Source: Cornus controversa
Lineage: Eukaryota; Streptophyta; Magnoliopsida; Cornales; Cornaceae
Reading direction: 5' to 3'
DNA length: 64,000 nucleotides
NCBI GenBank assembly: GCA_026545225.1
Contig: CM048845.1
Span: 79,040,533-79,104,532, forward strand
A model generated the notes under the pieces. That model had not been told where the DNA came from. It saw only the letters and a list, made by a program, of their open reading frames with translations, and ran no database searches. This document shows positions 32,189 through 45,010 of this stretch, in pieces. The stretch's first letter is position 1. Each line of letters opens with the position of its first letter. The translations under genes and the position numbers were made by a program.

Positions 32189-34639
32189 CACAACTCATGT
32201 CAATCAGATATGATGGCAATGACTCAATGAGGGTCACATCTATACGATGAACAAACTGTTTTTTTGATCTGAGGGAGTAGAGAATTGCATTAGATAATAA
32301 GTTATTAGTTCACATGGTGATATATTCTCTGTCTAGGTCTTTTGAGACTTTCAGGGTGAATTATAATTCACATGAGATAAAAAGGACATTTACCAGCTAT
32401 TAGCACTTTGTGTGACTAAAGTGAAGTAACTCGGGGAGTTTAAAATTGAGTCAACTCATCTTAACGTGAGTAGTTGCAGTTAGAATAGTTCAAGAAGAAC
32501 TAGGTGAAAAGAAAAGAAATCAGGTAAAATAGGAATAGAGAAAGCAAAATAATAAAGAAAAATGCATTGATCATGGGGATGATAAATGCTGGTTCTGCAA
32601 AAGTAGGACATAAAAAGAAAGGCTACTACATTTATAAGAATTGGTTAAGGAAAAACAAAGCAGATATGAATATTCTCATGATAATATTTGAGCCAAACAT
32701 GGTAAATGTGATTGTTCACAAATAGTGGATTATTTTGGTGTGATCATATTTGTCTTTTATTTTTCTGTGGACTCGATACCTTTCAGATTAAAATATGTGT
32801 TTGTTAAAGAGCATTTATCTGTGTTATGACATTGAAGATTGAGAAATATCTCTCGAAACAGATTTGAACGCTTGGTCAAACGTGGGATCATTAGACCACT
32901 AATTTTTTAGATTATAATTGATGTGTTAACTAAGTCAAGGGGAAGATGCAGAAGAAATGCAATTTTGAGGTTAGTCAGTTATTTGGTCTTTTGAACCATA
33001 TTCGTACCAATATTTGTGATATGTTTCTTGTTGCTGTCCGAGATGGGCAAATATATTTTGTTACCTTGATTGATGATTTTCTCAAGGTATGACTATATAT
33101 AATTAAACCACCAGACGTCCGAAATACTTGATGTGTTTAAAATTCTATTAGGCTGAAGTTGAAAAGTAGTTAAGTAGAAAGATTAAGGTTTTAAGATTGG
33201 AATGAGGTGGTGAGTATTATGGGAGAATGGATAAGAAGGGTGTGAATCACGGTGTTTTAGTACATATCTCAAGGAATATGGCATTATGCCACAATACACC
33301 ACTCTTAGTTCTCCTGAGTAGATGGAATTACATAATAGAAAAACCGCACATGTTAGGTGGTTGTTATTCGTAGCATTATAAGTCATTTTTCATTATCTGA
33401 GAGTTTTTGGGATAAGCTCTCAAAATAACTATTTATATTCTTAATAGTCATGTAAAGAAGATCCTAAAATACTCTTCACGCTTTAAATAAGTTCTCTAAC
33501 ATGTGCATATTTGGGGATGTCTTGCAGAGGCAAAATTGTACAATCGAGATTTTAAGAAGCTTGATCATCGCACCGCCACTTGTCATTTTATTGGGTATCT
33601 TGACAGATCTTTGGTTATGGATTTTATTATTCTTCTAAACCAATGAAGATTGTTGAAATATGTCATTGCGAAATCTATTGAGGATGGGCAAATCTAGTGG
33701 GAGTCTAGAGCTTTGTAGTTTCTTTTTAGCAGAGGAGCAATCTTCAGTGCCCATTCCATTTACTTCAGATTTTATTTCATTTTCTTTAGTGGTTTAAGTC
33801 AGAGCTCATATTCCTACTCCTTCAGTTATTCCTTTGCAGCCTTTTCCTTCAGTTTTAATCCAGTTCCTGAGCCCGTTCAACTTTGAAAATTTTCTAAGAC
33901 TTGGAGGTCTGCTATATTTGATGATTTTGAGGTGCATGATAGATATAAGATGTGTTGATTTCTATAAGATTTTATCTCTAGTTTCATCAAATGACTGAGA
34001 ATCATTTTGCGATTGTCACGCATTATGATATTGAGTTGCATTAGATGGATATTTAGACATCATTCCTCAATGTAGACATTAAGGAAATGATATACATGTC
34101 TTATCCAGAAGAATGTTGTGGACTAATGCATACACCTCAAGTTCAGTGGGAGTTAATTTGCTATCCTTGTCCTATATATTGATGATATTTTGTTAATTAG
34201 TAATGACATCCATGCAATACATGCACTATAGAAAAATTTGATCTTTTTCAAAAAGGTACATATTGATAAAATATTGAAAACTTTCGAGATGAAAATTTTT
34301 GCACCTATATTCTAGTTGTTAAAGGGAATATATTTTCAGAATAACAAATGTTCCAATATTGATTTTGTGAGAAGTCAAGTTGATTTTAACAAAATCTACA
34401 CATTGCTCATTGGAAGGTATTGAAGAAAATTTTGAAGTATCTCTAGAGAACCAAAGAGTTCATGTTGGTTTACATGAAATTAAACTGCTTAAAGATAAAT
34501 GGTTATTCTGATGATAATTATGCAGGTTGCTCAAGTAGTACGAAATCTACTTTTGTTTTTATTTTTATGTTGGCTTAGGGAGTAAGCTGTCTTGTGAAAA
34601 AAAAAACCCTCTGAACAATATATTATCACATATTTCACT

Positions 34640-34927
34640 ATGTATGCAGAGTTGGTCAGTTGTTGTGAAACAACCAAACATACCATATGGTTAAGAAATT
34701 TTTATCGTGGATTTAAAGATTATGAACTCCATACACAAACCTATGACATTTTATGTGATAATGAAGTTGTTATAAAGTATGTGAAAAATAAAAAATTGAC
34801 CAAGTGTAATAAACATATTGACATAAAGTATTTTTTTTTGTCTGAGAAGGTTAAGGAAGGTTCTATTGAGGTTCCCCATATAAATATAGAAAAAAATGAT
34901 TGCTTAAAGTTTTTAAGTAGCATATGA
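34640..34927 (+). pseudogene. copia RNase H C-terminal remnant
   Basis: A 95-residue stretch with ELVSCCETTKHTIWLRNF, LCDNEVVIKYVKNKKL and KHIDIKYFFLSEKVKEGSIE follows the usual copia RNase H end (AEY..., CDNxxAI, RTKHIDIRYHFIRE). Upstream RT frames are broken. Confidence 0.85.
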
Positions 34928-35834
34928 TTCGGATAGGCGTTCGAGGTTCATTGTGTTATGATGTTTGATATTTCTTTTATATCATGTTACATTGCAGTTA
35001 GTTTTCAGCTTATTTACGCCTTATGGTGACAATTATTTTTTCTTCAGTTTATTTACACCTCGTGGTGAGAATTATTTGCATGCAAAATAAAGTTATAATG
35101 TGGTGAGTTATTTACATGCAAAATAAAGTTATGATGCATTATCATCATTATTATTATCTTCATATATATGATTTATGCACATGCGATTATATTTGTCTAT
35201 GAATGATATTACACTTATGAGGGTGTTTGGGCTAGATGTGAGATTGACACCACATTGGTAAATTCAAACATAATTATTCACGTTTGCCCGAGGAGTGATA
35301 TTACACTTTATGAGGTTGTTTGGGCTAGATATGTGATTGGCACGACATCGGTAAATCCAAACATAAGCCTGTGGGAGTGTTTCACACTCTATGAGGATAA
35401 CTTGGGCTAGATATGGGATTGACTCCATATTGGTAAACCCTCACATTGGACAGAAGGTTAGCGGTTTGCTGTCATATGTTTAGGTGACATACTGTGATGG
35501 TATGAAGCAGGATAGATAATGAGGTGTGCGTTTAGACCACATGCAGTTTGCGCATATTATCAAATGTAGTAAAAACCACTATATTTGATCAAATCCTAAA
35601 TGGAATCGATTTTGAGACCATGAAACTAATTAGACTAATATATTATTTGTTTACGCATTCATGATCCATTATTGAGAAAGTTTATGAAAGAAAGTATTAT
35701 AAAATTTCAATCCATCTATTTCGATAATTGTGTTTTTCAAAAAATAAAATGAGCGGCCACTCGACTTTTCTAAAGTATTGTAATCCATTGTGTCATTTTT
35801 ATAAAACTTAAAGTGCATGGACCAAGTGGGAGAT

Positions 35835-36303
35835 TGTTGGAATTTTTAAAATAAATAAAAATTATTTTGTGGTCCTATGCATTACGTTTTTTAAAATTGG
35901 ATTGTTATATGATTATCGTTATTTGATGGGTTGGAGTTATACTTGTCAATTGTGGTCTAATTGACAGTATAACATTTACACCATTGGGTTGTGATTTTCT
36001 AACTTTATTTGGTGGGATTTAATCCTAACCGTTGATATCTACGTTTCCATTATAGGAATTAAATACTTAGCTATTTATTTGTAGAAAGTCGTCCTCATCT
36101 ATTGTTGTTATATATAAGGGTTTCAAAACCCTTATTGAAGGACAACTCTCAGAAAGGGGGTAGAGCTTTCTAAGGGTCTCTTGCAAAAATTAAAAAGTAT
36201 TTTTAAGGGTATATCATCAATCAGGTACGATTGCTAAATTTACTATTTAATTAATTATATTATTCTTGATTTCTATAAGTTTAGTATGGATTAAATTTCA
36301 ACA
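35835..36303 (+). mobile_element. 3' LTR of copia element
   Basis: 469 bases, TGTTGGAATTTTTAAAAT to AAATTTCAACA, matching the 5' LTR without the nested MITE. Confidence 0.9.
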
Positions 36304-36399
36304 ATACAACCTAGATTCAAGGTTCTCAAATTATCTATCTAATGATTTAACCTAGACCCTATAAGTAAAGTCTGTACTTTTTTTTTCTTTCTCTTTTTT

Positions 36400-36955
36400 C
36401 ATAATGTGGTTGAAATATGAGAAAGGGTTGATGTATAATTTGTGTTCATCAAGTGAGTTACTTTTATTAGAAATTGTGGTTCATATTCTTATTATAATTG
36501 TGTTTCTATTTTAAAGTTGTAATTTATTTGGTAATTTCTTGTTAGGTACGTCTTAGGATTCATGTAAATTGTAATCCTTGTACAACAAGGAATGAGTTTG
36601 GAGACTCTATAAATAGAGGCAGGGTTAAAGCGAAAGAGATAGAGAGAGAAAAGATGTAAGGGATTGGTGAGTGTTATAAGAAGATGAGAGGGTATATGTA
36701 ATTCCGGGGAAGATGTCAAGAGAGAGTGAGAGAGTGTGTGTGGTAGACATATTTTTCGTGTGTTGTATATTCTCTTCTCAATATAGTGAAATCTCTCTCT
36801 CCATGGACGTAGCCCTATAGTTGGGTGAACCATGTAAAATATTGTGTTGTACATGAATGTGTTTGATTATTATCTCCAAATATATTTGTGTGATTGTTGA
36901 TATGATGATATGCTTATGCTGTGTCGAACGAAAAGGGGATTAAATTCCCAATAAC
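36400..36955 (+). mobile_element. probable solo LTR of a second copia-type element
   Basis: CTCTATAAATAGAGGC followed about 180 bases on by CCATGGACGTAGCC and GGTGAACCATGTAAA is the promoter/R-U5 pattern common in plant copia LTRs. No internal domains lie beside it. Both ends are approximate. Confidence 0.55.
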
Positions 36956-38935
36956 TTTATTATCCCTGCTCTTTCGTGTGATATTTGTATTACGCAATAT
37001 TTGCATTATATTTACCCCTTGAGTTATTGGTTTTCTTGTACACAAAAATAAAATCCAATGATACAAATAAATAAAATATATTAAAAACATCAATCTAAGT
37101 CTATAAAAATCCATCAAAGTCTCTAATAGAAATCTATACAAATTAATGAAAGTCTTAAATAAAAGTTTATAAACATCCATGAATTCACATAAATCTGTCA
37201 TTTAAAAAATGTTTTTCAAAATCCTGTATAATCCTAATTGACTACACCCTCCTTAGAATCCAATTGATTTCAAAGAGAAAAATTCAAAATTTTGTTTATG
37301 ATAAAGGCAGCCAATAATTTGAGCATTAAACTATTTATAACCACTCTAACTCTATAAAACCTTAAAAATTAGAGCAAATGACCTCTAAAATTTACAAAGA
37401 AAAAAAAATTAATTCCGAAATTGCAAAAAGAGATAACCCACAAAAATTCAAAGCAAATTGAACAACACTCGTTGTAATAAAAAATTGCCAAAATGACTAA
37501 AATCTACAAGATACTCCATATATCGAAATGCATGACGTAATTTTGGGCTCGAAATAGGCCCAAACTCGTAAACAATATTATCCTACTTTAAAGCTCGTCT
37601 TAAAGCTTTCCATGTATATATGTTTTCGTGCATGTGTCAAACTGAAAGCCATAGTTATTTAAAGTTAGGAATGCACAAAATGTAGTTAAAATCACTAAAC
37701 TCAACATAGTACAGGATTTGGTCCGGTTATTTGATGGAACAATTCGTTTCCAAATGGACTAAATCAAACCATACTAATAACTAGATATATTTTATATAAT
37801 AGACTTGTTTAATTTTAATTGGTAGAAAATATATCTTACTAAACACCACAGTGTATTGGATCATATATATTGCAATCTTCTTTTTTCTTTTGATTGGTAT
37901 GTATATATATGCATATATATACATAAATACATAACATATATTTACATATATATTAGAAAGTTCAAAACCAACGTTAAGACCGATTTGTCTTGATTTATTC
38001 TAGAATCGGACCGAACCAAATTGTGTTTCTTCTCTTTAAAATTTAAGATAACTTCTATAGGTTTCATTGAATTTTTATAATTATCCAAACCCCTATTCTA
38101 TATTGTTACCTTATGTTTATATTTGTAATAGTGTATCGTGTTTGGATAAAACCTTAACCACTCCTACCTCATTTCTAGCTATTAATGAAGAGTGTCTTTA
38201 AATGATGCACAAAAACTTTTAATTTGTGTTTGTTTTTTAACCAAAGATCTATCTTGGTAACATTTGCAATCAATATAACTTGGCACATTCACTCCAACAA
38301 ATATTATCTCCAGCATAACTGGATCAGCAAATTACTTGCCAATTATTTTTCAAATGAAAAGAACTCGCCTAACAAACTACTGGTAGTAAAACTATTAATC
38401 AAAATTTTAATTTCTTTACATTGAAGTTCTAGCATCCATTAACAATTTTTTCATAATTTCGTGTGTGACACCTTAAATCAATGTTGTCTTTTCGCTAAAT
38501 TCTGATGAATCGTGCTAAACTCTTTGATTCACATCCACTCTATACGTACAAAACAACACCTACACAACCTAAAAAGTAGCTATTAAAAAATGCATCAATC
38601 AATCTATATTTACCAGCGGACTGACAAACTCCTTACACTTCTAAAATAATTTATACACTCTACACATATTTACAGACTCTCCATCACTCTAGAATTTTCC
38701 AACTCTCCTTCTAACACATATTTCTCTACACAACTCTCAGAAAGCTATAGAACTCCACTCTCTTTTATGCCATGGAGACGCTACGATATGTCGCATGCGT
38801 GGCATTGCCTCTATCTTGTTGGTGTGGCGTGACATTCTGCTTGATCTAAAAGATGGTTTAAAATGTGTTTTGAGTGACAAATTAAAAAATTAAATGAAAA
38901 AGTAAGTATTTGTTGGGAAAAAGAAAATAACAAAA
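36956..38935. other. split MITE end, duplicated block and AT-rich spacer
   Basis: 37010-37256 is the likely right half of the MITE that begins at 29226. 37265-37380 continues the duplicated block of 12905-13010, and 37440-37560 matches 20770-20890. 37640-38930 is AT-rich with TATATACATA runs near 37900; no gene recognised. Confidence 0.5.
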
Positions 38936-39480
38936 TAGCTATAACCCCTTGTAAGGGGAAACATCGCAATAAAAGATGTTAAGAGAAACATCTGTGGTCA
39001 CAAGATAGAGCTTAGACCCGCGAAAGCTTAGGGGAGGTAAAGGGCAACCTTTCCTCGCAAATATGTCTTGATAGGTCCCAAAGGTGTTCTTTTCTAAGGG
39101 GAAAAGGATAACGCAAGCAGAGAGATTTCTCGGTATACTCCTGGGTCGCGAGAACACATGAATGAAATGGCAATCATGCAGCTGTAGCGAGGTAATAGCT
39201 TGAAAGTAGCCTAGCTCGAATAACTGCATAAGTTAAAAGGGCAAGGACACCTTTGAGCAATCACGTATGCTAAGTCTCGTCACGGTGGTTGTTACCTCTC
39301 GCGACATGCATCGTGCGAGACTTTGTTAGCTCCTCTCTTCAAGATGGAAAGTAACTTATAGCGATATTACTTCTAATCTTGAAGAGGCGGAATCCGTAAA
39401 AGATAATAGTGATTCTCTTGGCCATTGACACAAGCGTGTGTTGTGTTGTGGTTTGGGCAGTTGGTGTCATGATGGTATGA
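38936..39480. other. less AT-rich block, possible retroelement scrap
   Basis: Base composition shifts here (GGGGAAAC, GACCCGCGAAAGC, CTCGCGACATGCATCGTGCG). There is a weak similarity to about 4170-4190. The minus-strand frame 38939-39229 is not recognised. I infer an old LTR or gypsy fragment without clear ends. Confidence 0.3.
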
Positions 39481-39630
39481 ATGATATCATATACTTGTAG
39501 TTATTTAGTTGCATGCTTAACTTTTACGGTATAATTGATGCAAATATACAAAAATATTAAATACATACATGTATATACACAAACTTATAATTGTTGGCTT
39601 AGCATATTAAGGGTCTTACCAAATTAAGTA

Positions 39631-39887
39631 CTCTGTCTCATATTAATTGTCCACTATTCATTTTTGGTTGTCTCAAAATAGTTGTTTTAATTCAAAAGTC
39701 AATATATTATATTTTGTAACATTACCAATTTAACCTTCTTGTATTAAATTTATAAAACAATTAAGACATCACTATAGATAAATTTAATAATTCATTCACT
39801 ACCATTACAATAAAACTACCAATTCAATAAAAAAATATTAAAACCCACCGTTCTTAAAAGTTAGGTTCCCAACTGAGAGGGATGGAG
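39631..39887. mobile_element. Stowaway-like MITE (Tc1/mariner), TA duplication
   Basis: Left TA|CTCTGTCTCATATT and right, inward, TA|CTCCATCCCTCTCA resemble the CTCCCTCCGTCCC ends of Stowaway MITEs. TA flanks at 39629-39630 and 39888-39889. 257 bases, AT-rich and non-coding. Confidence 0.72.
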
Positions 39888-39889
39888 TA

Positions 39890-40230
39890 CAAGTTATACC
39901 GAGTAGGTTAAATTATTAAGTTATGTGAAATATATTAAGTGACAAATTGGCGGGTCTAATTACGCCTAATTATGAGCCTCCGCAGGTCGGGCTTACTGGG
40001 CTTGTAGTTGGACTATCAGATCTGACTTCAATACTTGAGCCTGCACTTAACTCAGCGGTTTGAAAGGCTAGTTGAGCTAGCCAGTTGACGTGTTCGGGCC
40101 AGGTCGGACTTTGGACTGTTGCTATATTTGAGCACTTTTGTATGAAGAGTATGTGATTTGGTTTAACAGGGAGGATATAATCTGAAGAAGAAAGAAAGAA
40201 AGAAACTCCGAAATAGAACTAACAAGATTT
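39890..40230. other. spacer
   Basis: Includes a less AT-rich portion (39960-40130, GGTCGGGCTTACTGGGCTTG) of unknown origin. No gene seen. Confidence 0.3.
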
Positions 40231-40496
40231 ACACTAAAGTTGTACAATCAATTTGAGAGTTATATTACAACAACACACTGAAGCAGAAGTGGAGAAATCA
40301 CAAGAACACTTGACTGAAAGTAAAGAACACACTGCTCAGTTTATGGGGCAGTCTAAGATAGTCCACATAATCTGAGAATTTTATTCACCAACTCTCATAT
40401 TGTTTTAAAGATAAGGAAAGAAAGGGCGTGTAATAGACTCACCGTTTGAGATATCCATGTTTGTGCTGGGTGGTTCATCTGCTGTGTCCACCACTC

Positions 40497-42029
40497 TCAA
40501 TCTGTTTCACCAACCGACCAATGGTGCCTCATCTCAACATAGTGAGAGGGATTAAACCTGCAGAGTGGCACCCTTCTAAAGATTCTGCTTTCCTCCCAGA
40601 TAATCCAAGACCTTATCCAAACAAGGGACGCAAAAAATAGATATGCGCCAAATGAGATAAAGAAAGAATTTATAGATGTTGATATGTCAGACATGGAAGT
40701 CATATAACTAATGGCCAGGAAAATTAGAGATTGTCCCAATAGTGCACTATGATATGTCATTGGGAGGGCAAGATAAATCACTCCAATTGCGGCAGCAAAT
40801 GCAGCTGAGTTGAAAAAATTTATGCTATTGAATTTGTCTGCAGGCATAACTAGCGTCCCAGCACGGTCAATGGCAGTACTGTTATTGTTGATAGCAATTT
40901 GATCTATGGAAGTACTGTTAATGGCAGTATTGTTGAGAATGGGAATGGTGGAATTGTTGTCTTCTTGTCGGAATCCACCAGGGGGTTGGAGTACAATTTG
41001 ATAAGTAGCGGTTGCAATAAGCACAGCTACAACCAGTATCGCGTTGAGCATGTCACTTGACAAACCTTTATGCATATTAGGAACAAGCAGCAACAATTTT
41101 TCATGGAGCTTTACAGAACTCATAAAATATGCAAGACTAGTTAATTTAGGAGAGGATGAAGCTTTTGAAACTAAAATGTTTCTGACCTCTTCATTTCCTT
41201 CAGATAAATCAATTGCAGTTTTACCCTCCAAATTCCTTGCAGATTTGTCCACTTAATTTTTTATTAACAACTTCACGAGCTGATCAACAATGGAGAAATC
41301 ATATTTAATTCATGAACAATTAGATTTGGCATTAAATAAAAGTAAAATTAATGATTGGCATCCTTAGAACGACCAACAGAGACTATATTATACATGTGCT
41401 ACCACTACATGCATGAAAAATGGAGCAAAAGAGACCACCTGAAGTTGGTTAGTGGACGCTGCAATATGCAACGCTGTGTCACCATCCTCATCCTTCCAGT
41501 TTAACACCTTCCAGTTTTCCAACCCTTCATTGTCGAATTTATGAAGCCATCCCAAAAGGACTTTTAGAGCTTCGAAGCTTCCATTTCTCGTGGCAATATG
41601 CACTGCAGTCTCTCCTCGAACTGTCAAATCCTTGATGGATGCTGGGCAAGCACATAGAAATTCAGCCAATAGATCAAATTCATTTCTTTCAGCTACCTGA
41701 TGCAAAGGAGTGATCCTCTCCTTCCCTTGGACACGGATGAGCTCGCTGTCAATATTTATGAGCCTCATCACAATCTCTGTATGCCCATTTTGCAGTGCTA
41801 AATGCAAAGGGCTTAAGCCATCTGGGTTTAACTTCCTACCAAATGATGGCTTTAAGCTAATCATTTCAACAGCAAAATGGGTACACCCAGCAGATGCCGC
41901 TATATGTAGAGGAGTTTCAGCAAATGGAATCTTTTCAATGTCCTCCAATATGCATGGATTCTCCCGAAACAGTGCATACAACGCATGAATATTTCCCTCT
42001 TTGGCAGCATTCTTCAACCTCTGCTCCAT
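40497..42029 (-). pseudogene. ACD6-like ankyrin-repeat/PGG membrane protein gene with in-frame stop
   Basis: Exon 1 (42029-41439, 197 codons) starts MEQRLKNAAKEGNIHALYAL and carries five or so ankyrin repeats (TPLHIAASAG, SPLHLALQNG, TPLHQVAERN, TAVHIATRNG, TALHIAASTN). The donor is CAG|GTGGTC. The only fitting acceptor is TTGATCAG at 41280, phase 0, giving LVKLLIKN and then TAA (41253-41255). The same frame continues at once with VDKSARNLEGKTAIDLSEG, the PGG motif region (ATYQIVLQPPGG, near 41005) and about four hydrophobic segments to a stop at 40497. The family acts in salicylate-linked defence at membranes (ACD6 in Arabidopsis). As it stands, only about 205 residues of ankyrin repeats would be made, unless the stop is bypassed. 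I infer a recently disabled gene. Confidence 0.8.
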
Positions 42030-45010
42030 CCTGAGGAGATTGTACAGTTAAGCAGCTAAAGCTATATATCCTCTGATAATCCAAGTATGCGAGTGATTCT
42101 AATAGAATGGGGAGTGAGGAAGGTAATAGTGTTAACACCCATTATTAATAGAATTGGCAGTAAATGGTAAAACCCTATGGGCAATGCAGAAAAAAAGTCA
42201 AAGAATAAAAAAAGAAAAAATGGGATATATCTTCAAATCATCAACATAATCAAATTGTAACTAATAGCAGGAACTGGGGATGATAGAAGTGCAAGGTCAG
42301 ATGCAACAAGAGATGAGTTCAGCTTTTACAATGATGGGTCCTATTTATAAAATCACACACAAGATAACACAAGTAAGTCGGTCAAGAATCAACGTATAAA
42401 ATTTAAACAACATTAAATAAAATTTTATCATTTGGTCTTCAGATCAAAAATTTTTTTTTTTTAAAATTACTCTTCTTCTAGACTTTCTTTCCCTTTTCCT
42501 CCTCTCTTGTAGGCATTTACTTTTTCTCACTCTATCCAGACCACATTTTTAATGAAAAAATAAAAATATAAACAATGACTTGCTTTCTATGTAACCTCCA
42601 CTTCTATAATTTAATGGATTTGATAATACAACCCAACTTCTTGACAATGTCAAGTAAAACTCACAAACAAATCAAATTATTACAGAAAAAATCGAAATCA
42701 TTGTCATCTTTTCTCCCTCCTTTGATTTGGTAAATGTATCCCTCTCCTATCCATTACTAATTTATTTTGAAGCTTGTACTTCCAACTTTCTTGTAGTTTC
42801 CAAGAATCTTCCTTTGCTTATGTAGAAGGCCTCTGTTGACGAGGTGGTTTGACTTTAAGGTGATCATATAAGGCCTCGCATGAAAAAGAAAATTTAAATG
42901 ATTTCTTTCATGCGAACCTTGTTATAAGACCATTGAGGTAAATACTTATAAATTCACATCAGAGAAGGTGAGAGAATTGTAACTTATATATGTAAAATAT
43001 TTTAGAAAACTTGAAAGAGAATATCAAGGTTAAGATAATGGATCAACAAAGAATGTGAAGGAAATTTTTCTAAAAAAATAAGAAATAACTAATTAATATT
43101 TATATAATTAATATAATTAGAATCGCAATTTTGACTTAAGCCTCAACTTGAATGGAGCCGCTCACTTTCAATAATACCTATCCATTTACTATTCAATGAC
43201 ATCAGCCTGCTTTGTGTGATTCATCATTACTTCCCAATTGGAATTAATTAAATTTAGATTGTTATGATGTATGGAGCTTTGACTGTTTCATTGCTTTTAA
43301 TTCACAATGCGAAAGATAGTTCTTTTCTTCATGGGAAGAATTAATTGGATAAAAGATTTTAATTTTGTTAGATAAATTAATTTAAAACAGTCATCTCCAT
43401 TATCTTGAAGCAAATTAAAATCAATTCTATAATCATCATTATAGAAAGACCAATAGCACAGAACTTTCACACTTCTTTATCAAGTACTTACCCTAACAAA
43501 AAGAAAGAGAACATTGTGCACAGAGGTTGCTAAATAACTTAAGTCAACAAATGTTAAAGAACAAGAGAACATAAGCAGAACACGGAGGTTGTAACTTGTT
43601 AGTGATTGCAAACCTTGGAGAATTGGTATATCCAGTCATTTAAAGACAACTCACTTGCAATAGACAAAGATAGCATGTTAGGAAAACTTATCCTACAAGT
43701 TTGGACATAGAGGATCAAGAAAACTGAAATCTTTTAGTACAACTCAGCAAAGTAATTATAGGATCATGATGCATCAAAAGAAGAGTAAAGCTCCAACAGC
43801 TACAGCCATGATCCAACTATATGCATAGTCAATAAATGTACTCCAGTATGTGAAGCTCGCTTAATAAGCTAAATATATGGACTTATATAGTCTATATCCC
43901 GTTCACATGGAGTGTTGGAAGAGAGAGATTGAAAACAGACTTAACTATTTGCATTTCCAGAAAACAACTACCCTCATATTTGAATACACCTCATAACACT
44001 CCTAGTAAAAAGATAGAGAGCGAATTTAAATTTCAAGCACTTGAAAAGATTCCAAAACATAAGCAAGAGATGAGAATCAGCACGATAGTTTATTAAAGTG
44101 AGTATGAGCATCTACACGTGAATTCACATAACAGTCAAATCCTGATATTTTACTCAAAATTTCTATCCACCTACTGGTAGAGAAGGAAGGCTAAAATCAG
44201 TAACCAACTGCCATTCCTAATATACTGTGAAACTAGAGTTGAATTAAAGATTGTAACAATTTAATTTCGATGGCACAAAAGAAACAAAGTAAAAAGATCA
44301 AATTTGAGTCCCAATAACAATTCAGTGATCTACCATAAGCAATGAATAAGATTGAGCCTTAATTATTCCATGTAACCAGCAAATCATAGATATTTAGATT
44401 TAAAGTGACAGCATGATGTGGAAAAAACAAAGACATTCACAGCCAATTAAATGCAGACAATTTTAGAGAGAGGAGAACCTGCCGTGGTTAAGGGGCTCAA
44501 TGGAGAATGGAAACCATAAATTGAAGCTGTCTTATCATATCGGGGATTCACAGTTTGAAGATAAATAGGTTCTCTAGCAAAAAAGTGCTGCTCAAATGTC
44601 AGCTTCTTTTCAGCTTTAAAGAGACCCAAGCATCAAAGCTGAGGCGAGGAAAACGGAAGTACCCTGTAGAAGAGACATAATCTACCATTTTAACTGAACA
44701 GGACCATTCATAATTTGCATGGTTACTGAGCTTGACCATTCATAATTTGGATTACGGAGCCACACCCTAAAGGGTCCCAATTCCAATCCCAAACCTCAAT
44801 TCTATGGCATTTGGTTCTCCCAGATGCACTCCACAATTTCGTTCAGGTGTCCATGAATCCCGATCGAGACAAAACTCAGAACCAAGTGGTGCTCCTCCTC
44901 AGTTTCAAGGCCACAGTGTACATGGCTCCATATAAATCAGTTGACCCAGCAATCATCTAACCATCCTGCTGGCTCCAATGTCCCGCCATACGCTCATGGC
45001 ATCCACTTAA
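42030..45010. other. AT-rich spacer between ankyrin gene and SUVH copy 4 unit
   Basis: 42385-42450 resembles 19500-19620 (AAGAATCAAC, CATTTGGTCTTC/CATTTAGTTTCG). Elsewhere no repeats or coding exons were recognised. A short minus-strand open stretch at 44447-44629 has no family resemblance I can name. Confidence 0.35.

Larger units (their letters stand above)
29733..36303 (+). mobile_element. decayed Ty1/copia retrotransposon, 6.6 kb
   Basis: Two LTRs frame a region with the copia order gag - integrase - reverse transcriptase - RNase H. Gag: EPLNGSNYTAWRTNVDIMLE (31880). Integrase: RDGQIYFVTLIDDF (about 33040) and HIWGCLAEAKLYN (about 33510). Reverse transcriptase: VLYIDDILLISND (about 34165). 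RNase H: NEVVIKYVKNKKL with KHIDIKYFFL (about 34765). Multiple stops and frame changes separate them, so it is not autonomous. Flanks ATATA (29728-29732) and ATACA (36304-36308) are a probable 5-bp target duplication with one change. A purine tract precedes the 3' LTR. Confidence 0.92.

Noticed and set aside
38224-38424. 66-residue plus-strand frame
   Set aside because: AT-rich chance frame without motif or context.
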